Below, one piece after another: positions 13,344 to 26,061 of a stretch of DNA of 64,000 nt. Under the pieces are notes generated by a model. That model did not search any database. It saw only the letters and a list, made by a program, of their open reading frames with translations, and was not told the DNA's origin. The DNA is from Catonia carolina (lineage: Eukaryota; Arthropoda; Insecta; Hemiptera; Achilidae). The translations under genes and the position numbers were made by a program. Positions within the stretch are counted from its first letter, which is position 1; every line of letters begins with the position of its first letter. The stretch covers positions 184,771,283 to 184,835,282 of the forward strand of contig JAQMRL010000001.1 of the NCBI GenBank assembly GCA_035578175.1, read 5' to 3'.

Positions 13344-13476
13344 CAATCGCTAAAAACGTGTTTTTTGGGTTCAGGGGGTCTGAAAACATGTAGATCCGGT
13401 GAGAACTCTATTTCGAAAAAATCGACATGAAAGCAATACTTTCCTTCCTATATATTCATATAGGGAAGAGAAACTA
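12617..13476 (-). mobile_element. Repeat family 'A-I', copy B
   Basis: Reverse-oriented copy. The plus strand begins TCTAGTGTGAAACACTCACA (terminal hairpin) and runs to ATATTCATATAGGGAAGAG and AAACTA. Landmarks CCAATGCAAATAAT, TTTCACGCTAAACTAG, TTTCAGCAGACATGGCGCC and GTAGATCCGGTGA are present. It carries the longest dinucleotide run of the family at 13307-13342. Confidence 0.85.
13307..13342. repeat. (CA)n microsatellite inside copy B
   Basis: About 16 CA units. The same position in other copies holds shorter runs (17577-17592, 22735-22753, 51526-51535, 52334-52350), so the run is an inherent, length-variable part of the family. Confidence 0.95.
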
Positions 13477-16064
13477 AAAATAGTATACAACGCTACGAGT
13501 TAAGCTTACATGGAATGAGAAGGCAGAATTTTTTTTTCTGTATGGTTTACTGTGACGTCATCTAGCTCCATTATTTTTTATATTAATTTTATTCCTATAA
13601 TGTAATACGAATATTATTGAACAATGAAATTTAATATGACTGGGGAAGTGGATTAAATTAAAAATGAAATAATGACTTGGATGAAGGATAGTCTACTAAT
13701 CTCTAAAATATTTTCCAAAGATTAAAATTAATTTTTTCTACCCATTCCATTTTCCTGTAGACGTATAATATTTAGAAGGTCTTTTAGCAACAATGAATAC
13801 TGTAGTTCAAGTATTGTAGTCCTAACCGATTTCCGTAGGAAGATTCATTTCTTTTTAAAATTAAAATAAATTTTTAAATTATTCACTTAATATTTTTCTC
13901 AGAATTTTATTTATTTTTGATGTAGTTCAAATAATCTAGACATAATAAGACGATACCAATAAAAATTCTTCAGACAGGTTATTGGAACCCCACGGTATGT
14001 AACAATAAAGTTTCTCAGAACGACAATAATCTCCATGTGAAAGACAATTTGAAATGTAGCTACTTCCACTGCAAACTCAAAAACCGCAAAACCAATTTGT
14101 AATAAGGTAAATACCAAATTATTTTTTGAGAATTAAGTAATGTTTACGGGATAATATTTTAAGGGAAATCTGACTATAAAAATGATAATATACTTTGAGA
14201 TTTTAACAAATGTATACAGGATGAAATGTGCGTTTCTCAAATGTACCAAAATCGTCTTATTTTAATATTGTATCAATTTTTTTCTAGTTACAATTAAACT
14301 GTACATAGTTTTTGTTTTTATTTAAATTATTATTTAATTTATTATAGAGTTATTATTTTGTTTTTAATAACATTTAATGTTTTTTTTAATATTTTTGTGT
14401 AAATAATAATTTTATGTTTTCTTCAATTTTATAAATACCGCTGGTAGTAATTATATTTTGCTGTTGTTATTATTGTTTATGTCATCAGCCGGAATAAAAA
14501 AAAATTGTAACTCTACTATTTATGTAAACAAGTTCATTAGTACTTCTCCGTTTTCCGAAAATGACCATTTTTAAAGTTTTATTCGAGATTTCTCAAAGTT
14601 GGTAATTGATATTATAGCAAATTTTTCAGGGTTTGTAGAACTCATTAAATTTTTGTTAACTACGCAGGAAAAAAAACATTAATTTCTGAGAAATAGTTAT
14701 TTTGTGATATTTTTCAAATGTATTTTTGACCGTTCGGAAATATATTTTAAAAATCTGGTTTCATTCCAACTAATGAGTACCCAAGTAAGGAATTTCATTT
14801 GGTAATTAATTTCTATACAAATCAAGTAAAGTCCTATGTTTTACAGGATTTGGGAATTATGGAACAAAGTTAACATTGAGTTATATAGGAAATCTTTAGT
14901 CTGTATATAAGGTTTTAGCTGACTAAAACCTACCAGTCATCTGAATGACTATCGGAAACGGACCAAGTCAACCCGAATGTCGTAAATGGTGTAATAGGGA
15001 GAGGTAAAGGAGACGAATATATTTTTCGATCGAGAGCTATCTCCGATAATTTTTTTCATAAACAACATTCAAGATTTCTTAGCTGTCACAACTAATTTAG
15101 TAAGTAGCGGAAATTTATTTAAAGTCATTAGTGCCGTTTTTGGGAAAATTATATTTTTGTATTTTCTTTGCCAATGTAAAAGCAAGTATGATGATTCACT
15201 TCAAAAGTCAATTTTCCATGTTTTTAAATGAAATATTTCAAAAATAAGGATATTGGAAAACCTTATTAAATTTTTTACCCTTTCAGTTCAATTTTTCTTC
15301 GTAATAAATAAAACAAGCAATGAGACAGTTATCTATTAAAACTTTAAGGTTTTGGCTTTATCGGGTCATGAAATGAGAAGATAAGTTGAAACCCTAGAAT
15401 ATAAAAGTTTACACTATCTCAATACTTTCTCCTTTAGAGAGCACGAGAAAGTACAATTGATGTGGATTTTTAGAGAAACTATAAAAACGAACATTTCTGT
15501 TTGTAATAATTTTAAAAGGTCATATATGAATTTACATCCTCAAATGTGAACGTATGAAAAAAAACATCATTTTAATGGAATAATGTTTTACTATTCTGTT
15601 CTTTTGTAACAATACACCCATTCTTATTTTTTTGTAACTTGAAGGAAAAACCGAAATTCAATGAAGGAACGCAATATTATATCAGAATTTAAAATATTCT
15701 ATTTGAATTCTATAAAATTTTCATGTAAATTTGATTCAGAATAGAGAAATTGCATTTTTCCTCTGCTTGTAGAAATTTATTTTTCTGCCCTTGAGCAGTA
15801 GACTACACCTACACTAGTTTTAGTTACGAGATATCTAAAATAGAAAACTACATTTGCGTAACAAACGTAAAGTAAAAATGTAAATTTATATTTAATTAAT
15901 ATATTTATAAAAGTAATTGAACAAATAAGTCTAATAATTTAGCTATAGGAAATAATGAGTCCAGTTTTTTAAATGAAAGATTTTTCCCTTGAAAGTACTT
16001 TGAATGAAAAGCTTTGGCGAAGAGCCGAGGTGGAAGAAATATAACCAAAGAAAAACGTACTTAC
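13477..16064. other. Unassigned AT-rich DNA
   Basis: No repeat shared with the window and no supported exon. A 68-codon minus frame at 13911-14117 has no recognisable domain. A small perfect hairpin, GGTTTTAG-CTGA-CTAAAACC, lies at 14911-14930; its role is unknown. Confidence 0.45.
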
Positions 16065-16148
16065 TGAAAGAGGCAGGAAAATCATTTTTTAATTCATTAT
16101 TAATGAATTTCTCATCAAGGGCGAAAGTTGGTATTGAATAAGAATTAA
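16065..16148 (-). CDS. Candidate exon of the minus-strand host gene (84 bases)
   Basis: Reading the minus strand, an AG precedes 16148 and a strong GTAAGTACG donor follows 16065. One frame is open across 27 codons, phase 1 at both ends, including YSIPTFALDEKFINNELKND. Its phase fits directly after 22932-22994, whose last base would complete a valine codon here. The frame stays open beyond the donor, which weakens the case for an exon, and the acceptor tract is mediocre. A transposon remnant is an alternative. Confidence 0.35.
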
Positions 16149-16665
16149 CTAATCAAGTTACTAATTTAATGGAGGCAATTTAATTACTTGGTTCAAAATT
16201 TACTATGGAAGGCCATATTTTATTTAAAAGTGAACCGTTACGTTATTACATACGTAATATAGAGAATATGTTTTGTTTCCCATAAAACTAATTATAGAGA
16301 ATTTTTTTGTTTTTAATACAACTAATAACCTATAATTCAAACTTTAATATACTAAATAAGTTCTCTGAAACATCAATCAAAGTAAAACATTTATGTACAG
16401 GCAATCTTACTAAGTTAGTTCCTAGAAGTAGTTGATAAATATTGGTTTTCAAAGATAATTTTAAATTTTACAACTCTATATTTATTACGGGTAAATACAT
16501 TTACTTCAAAAATACCCAAAAAATTTCTATTTCTAATTTTTGATACCAATACATAGTTTCCAGATTTTTGGAAGATTCATGGTCAAGAAGTTTCAGAATC
16601 TTTGTTGTAAGCGTCATTCAAATACAAACGTTTTTCACTACAAATATTATCTTTATTAAAAAAAT

Positions 16666-16976
16666 GGGTTTGTGTTCATGGCACAGTGGTACAAAGTTAG
16701 ACAGCAAAGAGTCAGGTACACGGATTTGACCCATGGCCTTTATAATATGCTATGCTATATTGTAAAACGATTTACAGTCTGTTATTACACTAAATGTCAA
16801 GTATTTGATGCGACTTTTAAAATGAACGTAAAAAATTAGATTTGACAGATGGCCTTCATAATAAACTATAAATTATAAAACGATTTACATACTTTTAAAA
16901 CTAACTAAAAAATTGGATTTGACCCACGGCCTTCATAATAAGCTATAATTGTTAAACGATTTACGCATACTATGAT
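16666..16976 (+). mobile_element. Possible tRNA-derived SINE with repeated box-B units
   Basis: The start TGTTCATGGCACAGTGGTAC resembles a tRNA box A and GGATTTGACCC a box B. The block GATTTGACCCATGGCCT...TATAATATGCTAT...AAACGATTTAC then recurs near 16838 and 16914, so three box-B-like units follow one box A. This could be a SINE with an internally duplicated body. No target duplication identified. Confidence 0.4.
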
Positions 16977-17436
16977 ACTTATGATCAAGTGTTTGGTGCG
17001 ACTTAAATTTTTTTTTAACCTTTTTTATTTGTTATCGGGATCTGTACTTTATTGACAACCAACCAATGTGATCGCTGCTTTGCGCTGTATTTTTTTGACA
17101 TGATTCGACATGAATTTTTGAACAGGGTCCCCAGTGAAGTTCGTTCAGGAATGGCTGTCAGCTGGTTACCATACAAAGTCGCTTGCTCAACTAGTGTTAC
17201 TTAATAAATAATAGTGGCTTTCTGCCAGCTGACTGACTGGACTGGTCCGAAAATATACTTTTAAAATTAACTAAAAAGTCAGACCATGTTTGTCGTCGTT
17301 CGAGTAGTATAAATTTTACGTGCCAGAAGTTAAAAAGAAAACTTCCAGTTTTCCAAAATTTCCATATTAGTTATAGTACGATTAGATCTATTTGAAACTA
17401 AGTGTTCAGCTACGTATATGAAATATATATATTTTA
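16977..17436. other. No gene recognised
   Basis: Bases 17100-17220 are somewhat GC-richer and hold a 26-codon open frame (RSGMAVSWLPYKVACS) ending in a stop at 17204. No family recognised and no splice support, so I make no call. Confidence 0.35.
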
Positions 17437-18365
17437 TTACTTTCTCTTGCCAAGGCCTATATGAATATATAGGAAGGAAAGTATTGTTTTATGTCGATTT
17501 TTCAAAATCGAGTTTTCACCGGATCTACACGTTTTCAGACCCCCCTGAACCCAGAAAAGATGTTTATCGATTGGTCTGTGTGTGTGTGTGTGAACAGAAT
17601 ATCTCAAGAACCGAACATCGTGCAAAGTTAAAACTTAAAACTTAAGTTAGAGACCACAAGAGGACCCGACACGAACATTTTCATCAAAATCGGTCAACCG
17701 GAAGTAGTAGTTTATTCGTGTCATTATTCAATTTTTTGCGATTTTCTCAAAAACGGCTCCTACGATTTTTTAAAAATCGCCTCTTTTACTACATTTTTTA
17801 TGTTCTACAAGGTTGGGTAGACGCCATGTCTGCTGAAATTCTAGGAGAGGCTGTTTTCACGTAAAAAATTGTTAATTTCAAATTGTGACTTTAATATGCA
17901 CTTTAGCGCAAAAATGTATATAACAAAACGTTTAGAGAATTTAAAATCCTACACTTTTGTTTGAAACATTTTTTGTATAACGCTTAGGTTATCGGTAATT
18001 AGCGATTTTCTGTTTCTTCTCACGAAATCGTGTAAACAAATCGATTTTTTTAAGATTTCAGTCTTAGTATGCATTTTACGACAAAAAAATGTAATCAAAT
18101 TTATAGGAAATTAAAAAATCTACAACTTTCATTTTGAGCATTTTTCTCTACAGAGCTTAGTTTAGCGTGAAAGAGTGATTTTGCGTGTTTTTAAGCTAAA
18201 CTGCGGTTGATTTTCATTTCGCGTCTTTCACTCATGATTAAAATAAGGTTATGTTTTTTGAGGTTAGGTTTCTGTTTATATCTAATGTTTTTATGACGAA
18301 TGTTACGTTATGTTGTTAATTATTTTCATTGGAAAGATAAAGTCGGTTGAGTGTTTCACACCAGA
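17437..18365 (+). mobile_element. Repeat family 'A-I', copy C (best-preserved)
   Basis: Starts TTACTTTCTCTTGCC; its first ~40 bases can fold (CCTATAT-GAAT-ATATAGG inside CTTTC...GAAAG). Ends GTTGAGTGTTTCACACCAGA after GGAAAGATAAAG. The interior contains two imperfect ~185-bp units, each with a TATGCA-TTTTA-type block, a CTACA(A)CTTT block and an AGTTTAGCG or GGTTATCGG block. No coding frame spans it. Confidence 0.9.
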
Positions 18366-18544
18366 TTTTTATAGGCTCTATTATGTTCATTGAATCGAAT
18401 TTAAAATGTTACGTTGGTCTTATCTATCATATAATTATTAAGTTACAATAAATTTTGCAGCAATTTGATAATTATTTAAAAGTGTGTTAAAATGAACGTT
18501 ATCTTGGTTTGTTTTCTACATGCCAATAAAATACAACTCCGGTG
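18366..18544. other. No feature recognised
   Basis: Short AT-rich gap between two mobile elements. Confidence 0.5.
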
Positions 18545-18877
18545 TCACTCTATAAGCAATCCATATTTATATAAAATTCGATGTATGTGGGTATGTCCCC
18601 CTATATCTCCTAAATTACTGAACCGATTTTCATGCATTTCTTTAAGTTGTATCCATGATGCTGAAGCAGGTTTTAGGCTATTGAAACCCTTAAAAAGTTA
18701 GCCCTAAAGGGTTGAAAATAATGGTTAATAAAAATGGTAGGCCTATATTGTATGTTTAATGTATGTATGCTATATTGCATAAACAACGCCTGTTTATGAT
18801 TACTTTGTAAACGTACTGTATTTAGTCAATTACCCCTGATCCGCTTAGGCGTAGAAACGCACGCCGGGTACCACTAG
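18545..18877 (+). mobile_element. Short non-autonomous Helitron
   Basis: Contains the text typical of insect Helitrons, CTAAATTACTGAACCGATTT and a 3' end with a small hairpin (GCGT-AGAA-ACGC, 18849-18860), then GGGTACCACTAG, ending CTAG before T at 18878. The 5' end is probably TCACTC or TCTATA at 18545-18549 but I cannot fix it. No Rep/helicase coding sequence. Helitrons move as single strands by rolling-circle replication. Confidence 0.65.
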
Positions 18878-19214
18878 TATAACCCATCAATGTTAAGTTA
18901 GCGCAGTCATCGCGCAGAGTGTGGTTAGGAAATTGCCGTAGTGGGGGCGGGGAGGCAGAGTGATGTTCACACATCATGCACACTCGCATTCACGTACGCA
19001 CGCTTGCATTCACCAACACACTACGCTCGTGAACGCATCTCCAGCGACTAGCCTTGTTTCGTTTAACGGATAGTAAAGAATTTGTTATTTTTTATCGTAT
19101 TTTTACATTTATATGTATTTGCTTATTTTTTTCATTTTATTTACCTAATAACAAAGTAAAAGTAACAAGGAAGTGGGTATATGAATTTTTGTTATAATAT
19201 AATTGAGAATTATA
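18878..19214. other. GC-rich stretch at 18890-19050, no gene
   Basis: GTGGGGGCGGGGAGGCAGAG and a run of CAC/GCA-rich sequence stand out from the AT-rich context. It lies next to a transposase remnant and may be that element's untranslated end. No matching inverted partner found. Confidence 0.4.
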
Positions 19215-19569
19215 TTATTTTATTATATAAGTAGAATTTATATAATTTATGTGCCAATTGTACACAATATTTCTCAACGCGCATCTTTGAAAGTTATCAA
19301 TATTAACTTTCTTCTTCAATCTTTGGCGAGATTTTCCCGGTGTACTGAAATTTTCATTTTCACCCAATTTATTTGCTTCTGTTACAGTTTTTCGTACCGT
19401 ATGAACGGAAATACCGCAAAGGTCAGCCACACGAGCTTAAATTTCTAACTGTAACATTTCTGGATTTTCTTCAGTAATCTTTTTGTACACATTCATAAAT
19501 TACACATTTAGTTTGACTTTTTAAAGCAACTCCCCGTCCTAACCTGCAGTTCGATCTTGGCTGAGGCAT
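19215..19569 (-). pseudogene. DDE transposase remnant, N-terminal helix-turn-helix
   Basis: Minus strand from ATG at 19569: an opening MPQPRSNCRLGRGVALKSQT, a frameshift, then VYKKITEENPEMLQLEI, a stop, and the helix-turn-helix segment VADLCGISVHTVRKTVTEAN followed by FSTPGKSRQRLKK and VNIDNFQRCALR. This is the DNA-binding head of a group of Tc1/mariner-type transposases common in insects, where the order HTH, 'TPGK', 'DDFDxCAIR' is usual. The DDE catalytic domain is missing entirely. A second member of the same group lies at 40224-40576. Confidence 0.7.
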
Positions 19570-19590
19570 TGCGAATAATATTTAAGAAAC

Positions 19591-19652
19591 GGCGAAGAGT
19601 ATTGAAAAATACTGTTTAATAATTGGCGAAGAGTATTGAAAAATACTGTTTA
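19591..19652. repeat. Short tandem duplication, 28 bp twice
   Basis: GGCGAAGAGTATTGAAAAAT plus ACTGTTTA occurs at 19591-19618 and again at 19625-19652. It sits just upstream of the transposase start at 19569 and may belong to that element's end. Confidence 0.85.
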
Positions 19653-19921
19653 TGAAAACTGTGGAAATGTAGAAGACCACAACACAAGTAAAGAGTGTGA
19701 AGTCCACAGAGCAACTGGTTGGTAACTGTCCTTGGCTAGGTGGGAGGGCGCGCGCCAGAGACCCAACATTCCCCCTCCATTATACTATAAGCTATGCCAA
19801 CAACACCTAAAATGAACTACTGCGCATCACGTGATCACGCTTACTTAACTTTGATAAGTTATACATAATAATGTTACAGATCTTCTAGTTGAAAACTATG
19901 ATAATTCTTATTATCTTATAC

Positions 19922-20724
<803 letters not shown>

Positions 20725-20732
20725 TCTTATAC

Positions 20733-21460
20733 CAATGTATAATAATTATAAGAATTTAAAAAATAAATGACCTGAAGGATTTAAAGGGTTAAAGTGAAAA
20801 AAATCTTCTAAACCTTCTATATTTCGGCCTAAGAAATTTTTTACTTAACTTTTTTAAAAGTATTCCATTCGTAAATTTACCTAAAGTTAAATCTGTTGGA
20901 CGTTAGTAACAATGTACATAGACTAAATCATTTACCATATTGGATCTGCCAGATCGATTCGATAGTACGACTTTAATTTGTAAATAATACAGCGTGATAA
21001 ATTTTTTTAGATGATACCAGATTTAAATGTGAGTGATGAATTAAAAAAATTGAATGGACATTCTTTATTATCTTGAGGAAAGTTTGGTGTATATTTTTTT
21101 AAAATAAATTATTCAAATTATTTTTTATATATTTATAGCCAATTTTTATTCTTAACGAAGCTTTTATTTTATATATTTTATATGTTTTATATTTAATTTG
21201 TTATAGATAATTTAATAATCTGTATAATATTTATATTACATTTGTTGATTACAGCCAAAGGGTTGCAATTTCTTCATACGCAATTTCAAAGCGATGTGTT
21301 GCATTTATTGTTTCTCAACAGATTATACATTTAAATAAATCTTATAAAAATATAGTATAATATAAAGTATAATATACTATAATATATAAAGTATAGTATA
21401 CTATAATATATAGTAGGCCTATAATATAATAGTAAATATAGTATAATATATAATAAAAAT
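20733..21460. other. AT-rich DNA ending in TA-rich low-complexity repeat
   Basis: No gene. From about 21345 to 21460 the sequence is almost only A and T with short palindromes (TATAGTATAATATA, AGTATACT). Confidence 0.6.
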
Positions 21461-22886
21461 ATAAACACTCACACAACTTTCTTTTGCCAATGCAAATAAT
21501 GAACAATATAACCTAATATTAGAAATAAATAAAAAACTAACCTCAAACAGCAGAACCTTATTTTAATCATGAGTGAATAAACAAAATGAAAATTAACCTC
21601 AGTTTGGCTTAAAAATACGGAAAATCCCTCTTTCACGCTAAACTAGGCTCTATAGGGAAAAATGCCCTTAATAAAAGTAGATCTTTTAATTTACTAAAAA
21701 TTTAATTATATACACTTTTGTCATAAAATGCATACTAAAACTGAAATCTTAAAACATTGATTGTTTTTACACACTTTAGTGGAAAAAAACAGGACATCGC
21801 TAATTACCGCTAAACTAAGCGTTATACAAAAAAATGTTTATAAGTTTAAATTAATTGATTAAAAGTTATATGTTTTTAAATTCTCTACGACTTTTATTAT
21901 ATATACTTTTTTGCGCTAAAATGCATAATAATGCCGTAAAAAATATCTTAAATTAAACATTTTTTCCACGAGAGCACAGTCTCTCCAAGAATTTCAGCAG
22001 ACATAGCGCCTACCCTATCTTATAGAGCATAAAAATGCACTAAATGAGGCGATTTTATAAAAAGTCGTAGGAGCCGTTTTTGAGAAAATCGCAAAAAAGT
22101 GAAAAATGACACGAATAAACTACTACTTCCGGTTGACCAATTTTGATGAAAAGGTTCTTGTCGGGTTCTCTAGTAGTAAATTTTTTGTAACAATGTAGTA
22201 TTTCTTTTGCAATCAGTTAATAAATACAATAACTTTAACCAAATATGAGAAAATTTGAGTAATGTCCTTAGAATTAAAATATAAACTACACTCAGTAGTG
22301 TGTTTCAAAAAGACTAAACTGTGAATAAAAAATATACATATATATCTATACAAAATCAAACTTTATGAACTGCGAATCAACACAATGAAACACAAAGTTG
22401 TTGAAGTTTGATTTGAAAAACGACGCCGATTATGAGATGACGATGATTAGGAGTTGAAGTGGAAAAGATAAAAAAAAATTTAATGATTAACAAAATCGTA
22501 GAGGTAATTCTAATGGTTTGAAACGTTTCAGTCTGTGAATATCTTCGCTGTTGTCGAGGAGGTTATCGCTAATGGATTCTGATGGTCTTCTAGTTTTTGT
22601 AAATGTTTATTGCTATGTTGTTTAATTTCTTCTTTTAGGGCAGGTTTAGATCATTGTGTAGTATTTTATTCTAGCAGTACCTAATTTAAGTTTCAAGTTC
22701 GTACGATGTGCCGTTCTTGAGATATTTTGTTCATACACACACACACACACACATCAATCGCTAAAAACATGTTTTTTGGGTTCTGGGGGTCTGAAAATGT
22801 GTAGATCCGGTGAAAACTCGATTTCAAAATATCTACATGAAAACAATACTTTTCTTCCTATATTCATATAGGTAAGAGAAAGTAAA
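21461..22886 (-). mobile_element. Repeat family 'A-I', copy D, interrupted
   Basis: Reverse copy. Plus-strand landmarks: AACACTCACACAACTTTC, TTTCACGCTAAACTAGGC, TTTCAGCAGACATAGCGCC, AAACATGTTTTTTGGG and CATATAGGTAAGAGAAAG. A 493-bp block (22179-22671) splits it between two 8-base near-copies, TAGTAGTA and TAGCAGTA, at a point where other copies are continuous. Confidence 0.85.
22179..22671. mobile_element. Unknown insertion inside copy D
   Basis: Absent from copies A-C and E-G at the same point. Flanked by TAGTAGTA (22171-22178) and TAGCAGTA (22672-22679), consistent with an 8-bp target duplication with one change. The ends are not hAT-like, but both carry a TGTAGTATTT motif (22193 and 22656). 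No open frame and no second copy in the window. Confidence 0.55.
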
Positions 22887-22931
22887 AAAATTAGTAAAAT
22901 TAATAAAGTGTTACTGTACTTAGTCACTCAC

Positions 22932-22994
22932 CAAGATTAAATTCCTCGAATAGGAAACGAACACCATTCTTTTCTATGCGGATTCCTTGAATAC
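22932..22994 (-). CDS. Exon of an unidentified minus-strand host gene (63 bases)
   Basis: Reading the minus strand, TGTGATTTCAG precedes 22994 and GTGAGTGAC follows 22932: both splice sites are close to consensus. The segment is GC-richer (about 37%) than its surroundings. Only one of three frames is open: two bases, then IQGIRIEKNGVRFLFEEFNL, then one base (phase 1 in, phase 1 out). The 5' neighbour 29131-29171 ends in phase 1 with G, giving a glycine codon across the junction. The encoded peptide has the alternating charged and hydrophobic pattern of a folded protein, but I recognise no family. Confidence 0.6.
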
Positions 22995-23195
22995 CTGAAA
23001 TCACATTAACATTATACAGATCAAGCACTGTAATATAAACACAATAGCAACCAATATTAGTATGTACAAACTACCAGTTAAACATGAAATACACAAAATT
23101 TAGTCTAAAATTTGTACGTTAAACATTTACATCTAAAAAAAATATCAACTTAAGTGGAAATCTTGAATAGTTTTTTGATTGCGGTGAAAATGTTT

Positions 23196-23287
23196 TACCC
23201 ATATCAAAAAGTAGTAGATATTTTATTACACGGCATATTGAATGTTTACGTAGAGTTAATGTTTCTTATTCTATGCGGTCGTATTGT
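23196..23287. repeat. Dispersed direct repeat (partner 23790-23880)
   Basis: ATCAAAAAGTAGTA, TTTTATTA, GTTTCTTATTCTATG and following bases recur about 590 bases downstream with ~75-80% identity. A 91-codon frame over the first copy (23154-23429) has no recognisable domain and I do not call it a gene. Confidence 0.6.
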
Positions 23288-24049
23288 ATTGTTTTTTTTA
23301 CCAAAAAACTTAATTGATAAAAAGCCTGTCCACAATCAAGATTTGTTTCTTAAGAGAAATTTCCTTTTTATCCTTAATATTTTAAACCCTCATCAAATAG
23401 GTAGTCTAGTGTGGTTTTGTCTTAAGTAGCTGTATTGTTAATTATCTATGTATTAATTCTTTAATTAATTTATTTTATGTAGGTTACTATATATAATTAT
23501 TTTATATCTTATTTTTGTAATTATTTGATTTTTTTTGTAAACACCGAAAAACTACAATACGTATATATATATTATCAGAATCAGATATCAGTGCGCATAA
23601 CACAACAAATTAAATGAAAATGGACTAACAAAAATTCATACTTTTTTTTATTAGTTTCATTCAGAAATTGTTCAGACCAAGGTGTTCCCATGGGTTTCTT
23701 TAGTTTTTTTTTCAGAAAATTCTGGGACAGTTCCTACTGTAGCTACGGATGATTTTACCTAATTGATCTTTCCACAATTTTTCAACCCTAATCAAAAAGT
23801 AGTATATTTTATTATACGGTATAATTGAAAGTTTATAAGGTATACTGTTTCTTATTCTATGTGGACACACTGTATTTTCAGTAATTAGTAGGAAGTATGG
23901 TATAATTATAGACAAGATTTAGATGTTTTGATTTTTTTCAAACACATTGAGTAGAACAAATATTTTAATGAAAGAAAGCTACTTAAATAAAAGTTTCGCA
24001 CTGTTTTATTGGTTGGTAAAATTAATTTAAGTAAAGTTTGTTAACATAT

Positions 24050-24655
24050 TGTGACAAATTCCTAAGGTCCATTTCGGGATTTGGGTAAAATAAATAGGTC
24101 TAATTAACAAACTTTTGTTTAAAATTATAAGTATTACAAACTATTAATTACAAATAACAGTCTAACTTAAGTATGCTAGTAAATTACAATTTCTACAATC
24201 AAGATACTTGTAATAAATAATAAACTTATTATAATAGTTAATGACAATAAATGAACTTAAATAGCAACTAGATTATTTTTCACTTAAACTAAATCCTATA
24301 TCCAACTATTTATATGATAGACAATAAACGTTAAACGATACACAGTAGCCGCTAGACAATATACAGGGGACATTACACCTACTCCAACGTAAATGTTACG
24401 CTGTGTACCTCACTCACTGAATGACAGATCAAGACTAACTAACTAACTAACCAATTCGGTCTGTGCTTATGTAGCAAAGCTATTCGAATACATCAAAGAT
24501 TTTCGATATAATAATAAAAATATAAAGTCTTTCTGTCGGTTTCTAGATGTCTTTACAAAAGGTAAATAAATAAGAATTGAATAATTGGTTACAACAACAT
24601 TACAAAAGAGCTAATTATCTAAATAGATACACCGACCCTTAGGTAGCTGTCACAA
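24050..24655 (-). mobile_element. Solo LTR, retrotransposon family L
   Basis: 606 bp bounded by the inverted termini TGTGACA and TGTCACA. Read on the minus strand it matches 48579-49190 (TATCTATTTAGATAATTAGC, ACCTTTTGTAAAGAC, CAGAAAGACTTT near the start; GGACCTTA near the end). ATAAGCACAG could be the remains of the promoter. No gag/pol lies next to it, so it is a solo LTR left by recombination. I cannot see a clear target duplication. Confidence 0.75.
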
Positions 24656-26061
24656 CAATAGGCATATACTAAAAATTTCTGCACAATATTTCGAACCATG
24701 TCTTGGAACTAACCCAATTTATCAACTATTATTATTTACTCTTCTGCACTTCTAAAATCTCTTCTACACTTCTAAAATCTCATTCCTGCTAGAGAATTCT
24801 GGAATAACAGTTTTCTTTTGGAAATTGTCACAATATTTTTAAATTTGTGAAATGTTTTAAATACTTTGTTTACTTGTTAAAGCTACATATCACTGCATTA
24901 CTGCAGTTCTATAATTGGCCCGAATCAAAAAGATCCCTCGGCAGAGAATTTTTAAGAGTCTGATTAAACAGTATTGCCCGAGCATTATGTTTTATTTAAG
25001 AAGGTTTATACATGATTTTAATTTTCAAAATCGTCTTCGAAAGGTGTTTCCTGACTTTGTGTATGGTATTCTTAAATAATTTTACAGTGTTGCCCAGGTG
25101 AAAAGAAGGGTTATCCCGTTATCGTACGTAGTTTTGTTTTGTATTGTTTGTTGCGTTTTGTGTGGAACAATTTAATAATTCCAAAAGCCCAACTTCGTAA
25201 GCAAAGGTCGGTCTTTTGAATTGTTAATTTGTGTGACATATTTTATTTACAACTTCTATCGAGTAAGCGTTTTATTTGATAGAAACCTTTTTCAGTATAT
25301 GTCCAATCTTTATGCCGTGTATGGTCTACGTAAGTTTTCTATATAAACGCAAGCCTAAGTGGAGTGTTTTAGTTTTGTCTTGCAGCAGAATATTACTGTC
25401 AACAGTTTGACAGTTTGTCGTCTAAAGTGGGTGTCGTGTGATGAAATTTATTTTCATTAACTCTTATTTCCTATTATTTAAGACATGGCTGTATTAGGTT
25501 AAATAAGACTGTGGCTTTTGAGACACAGTTGTATATACCACAAGAACTTGTACTTACATAAAAATTCTAGGTTTAAGTACACTTCCTTTTGATATACCAG
25601 CATTCATTGGTAAACTACTTCGTATAAATCCAAAACGAAACTAATTAAATATCGTATTCATAAGTGCAGCAACTCTTCCAACAAAGTCTGATATAGTTAT
25701 TACTTTAGGTCTTTTATATTGTCGTTAAAAGCTTTAATTTAACGTCAATATTCTATTTATTTATTTTATTTAGTTAAATATGTATTAAAATGTATTACTA
25801 AACTAAACTTAGCTAAACAAGTACACAATATTTTTAACTAATTATACTTGTACGCAAAAACTCTTCTTCACAAAGAGCTCTTTCCAACGCATAGAAACAC
25901 ACAAAAAAATAAAATTACATAAATTATATAACTACTATAAAAATTACTAAGTTATTATACAGTTAAAAAAGGTTACAAGGATTACGTTAAACAGATTTTT
26001 TAAAAGAGCAGAAAATAAATAATAAACATAACAATTAAATTTACACAAAAATAATACAGAT
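24656..26061. other. No gene recognised
   Basis: AT-rich. A short hairpin ACTGTCAA-CAG-TTTGACAGT lies near 25396. A 34-base plus-strand stretch at 25296-25329 has good splice-like borders but is too short to credit alone. Confidence 0.45.

Noticed and set aside
13159..13393. Overlapping frames with runs of Cys-Val or Thr-His
   Set aside because: They translate the (CA)n microsatellite in repeat copy B; not genes.
13911..14117. 68-codon minus frame
   Set aside because: No domain, no splice support, hydrophobic residues reflect T-rich codons.
17418..17645. Frames on both strands at the start of copy C, similar to one near 51494-51679
   Set aside because: They recur only because the repeat recurs. 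Frames differ between copies and end in the microsatellite.
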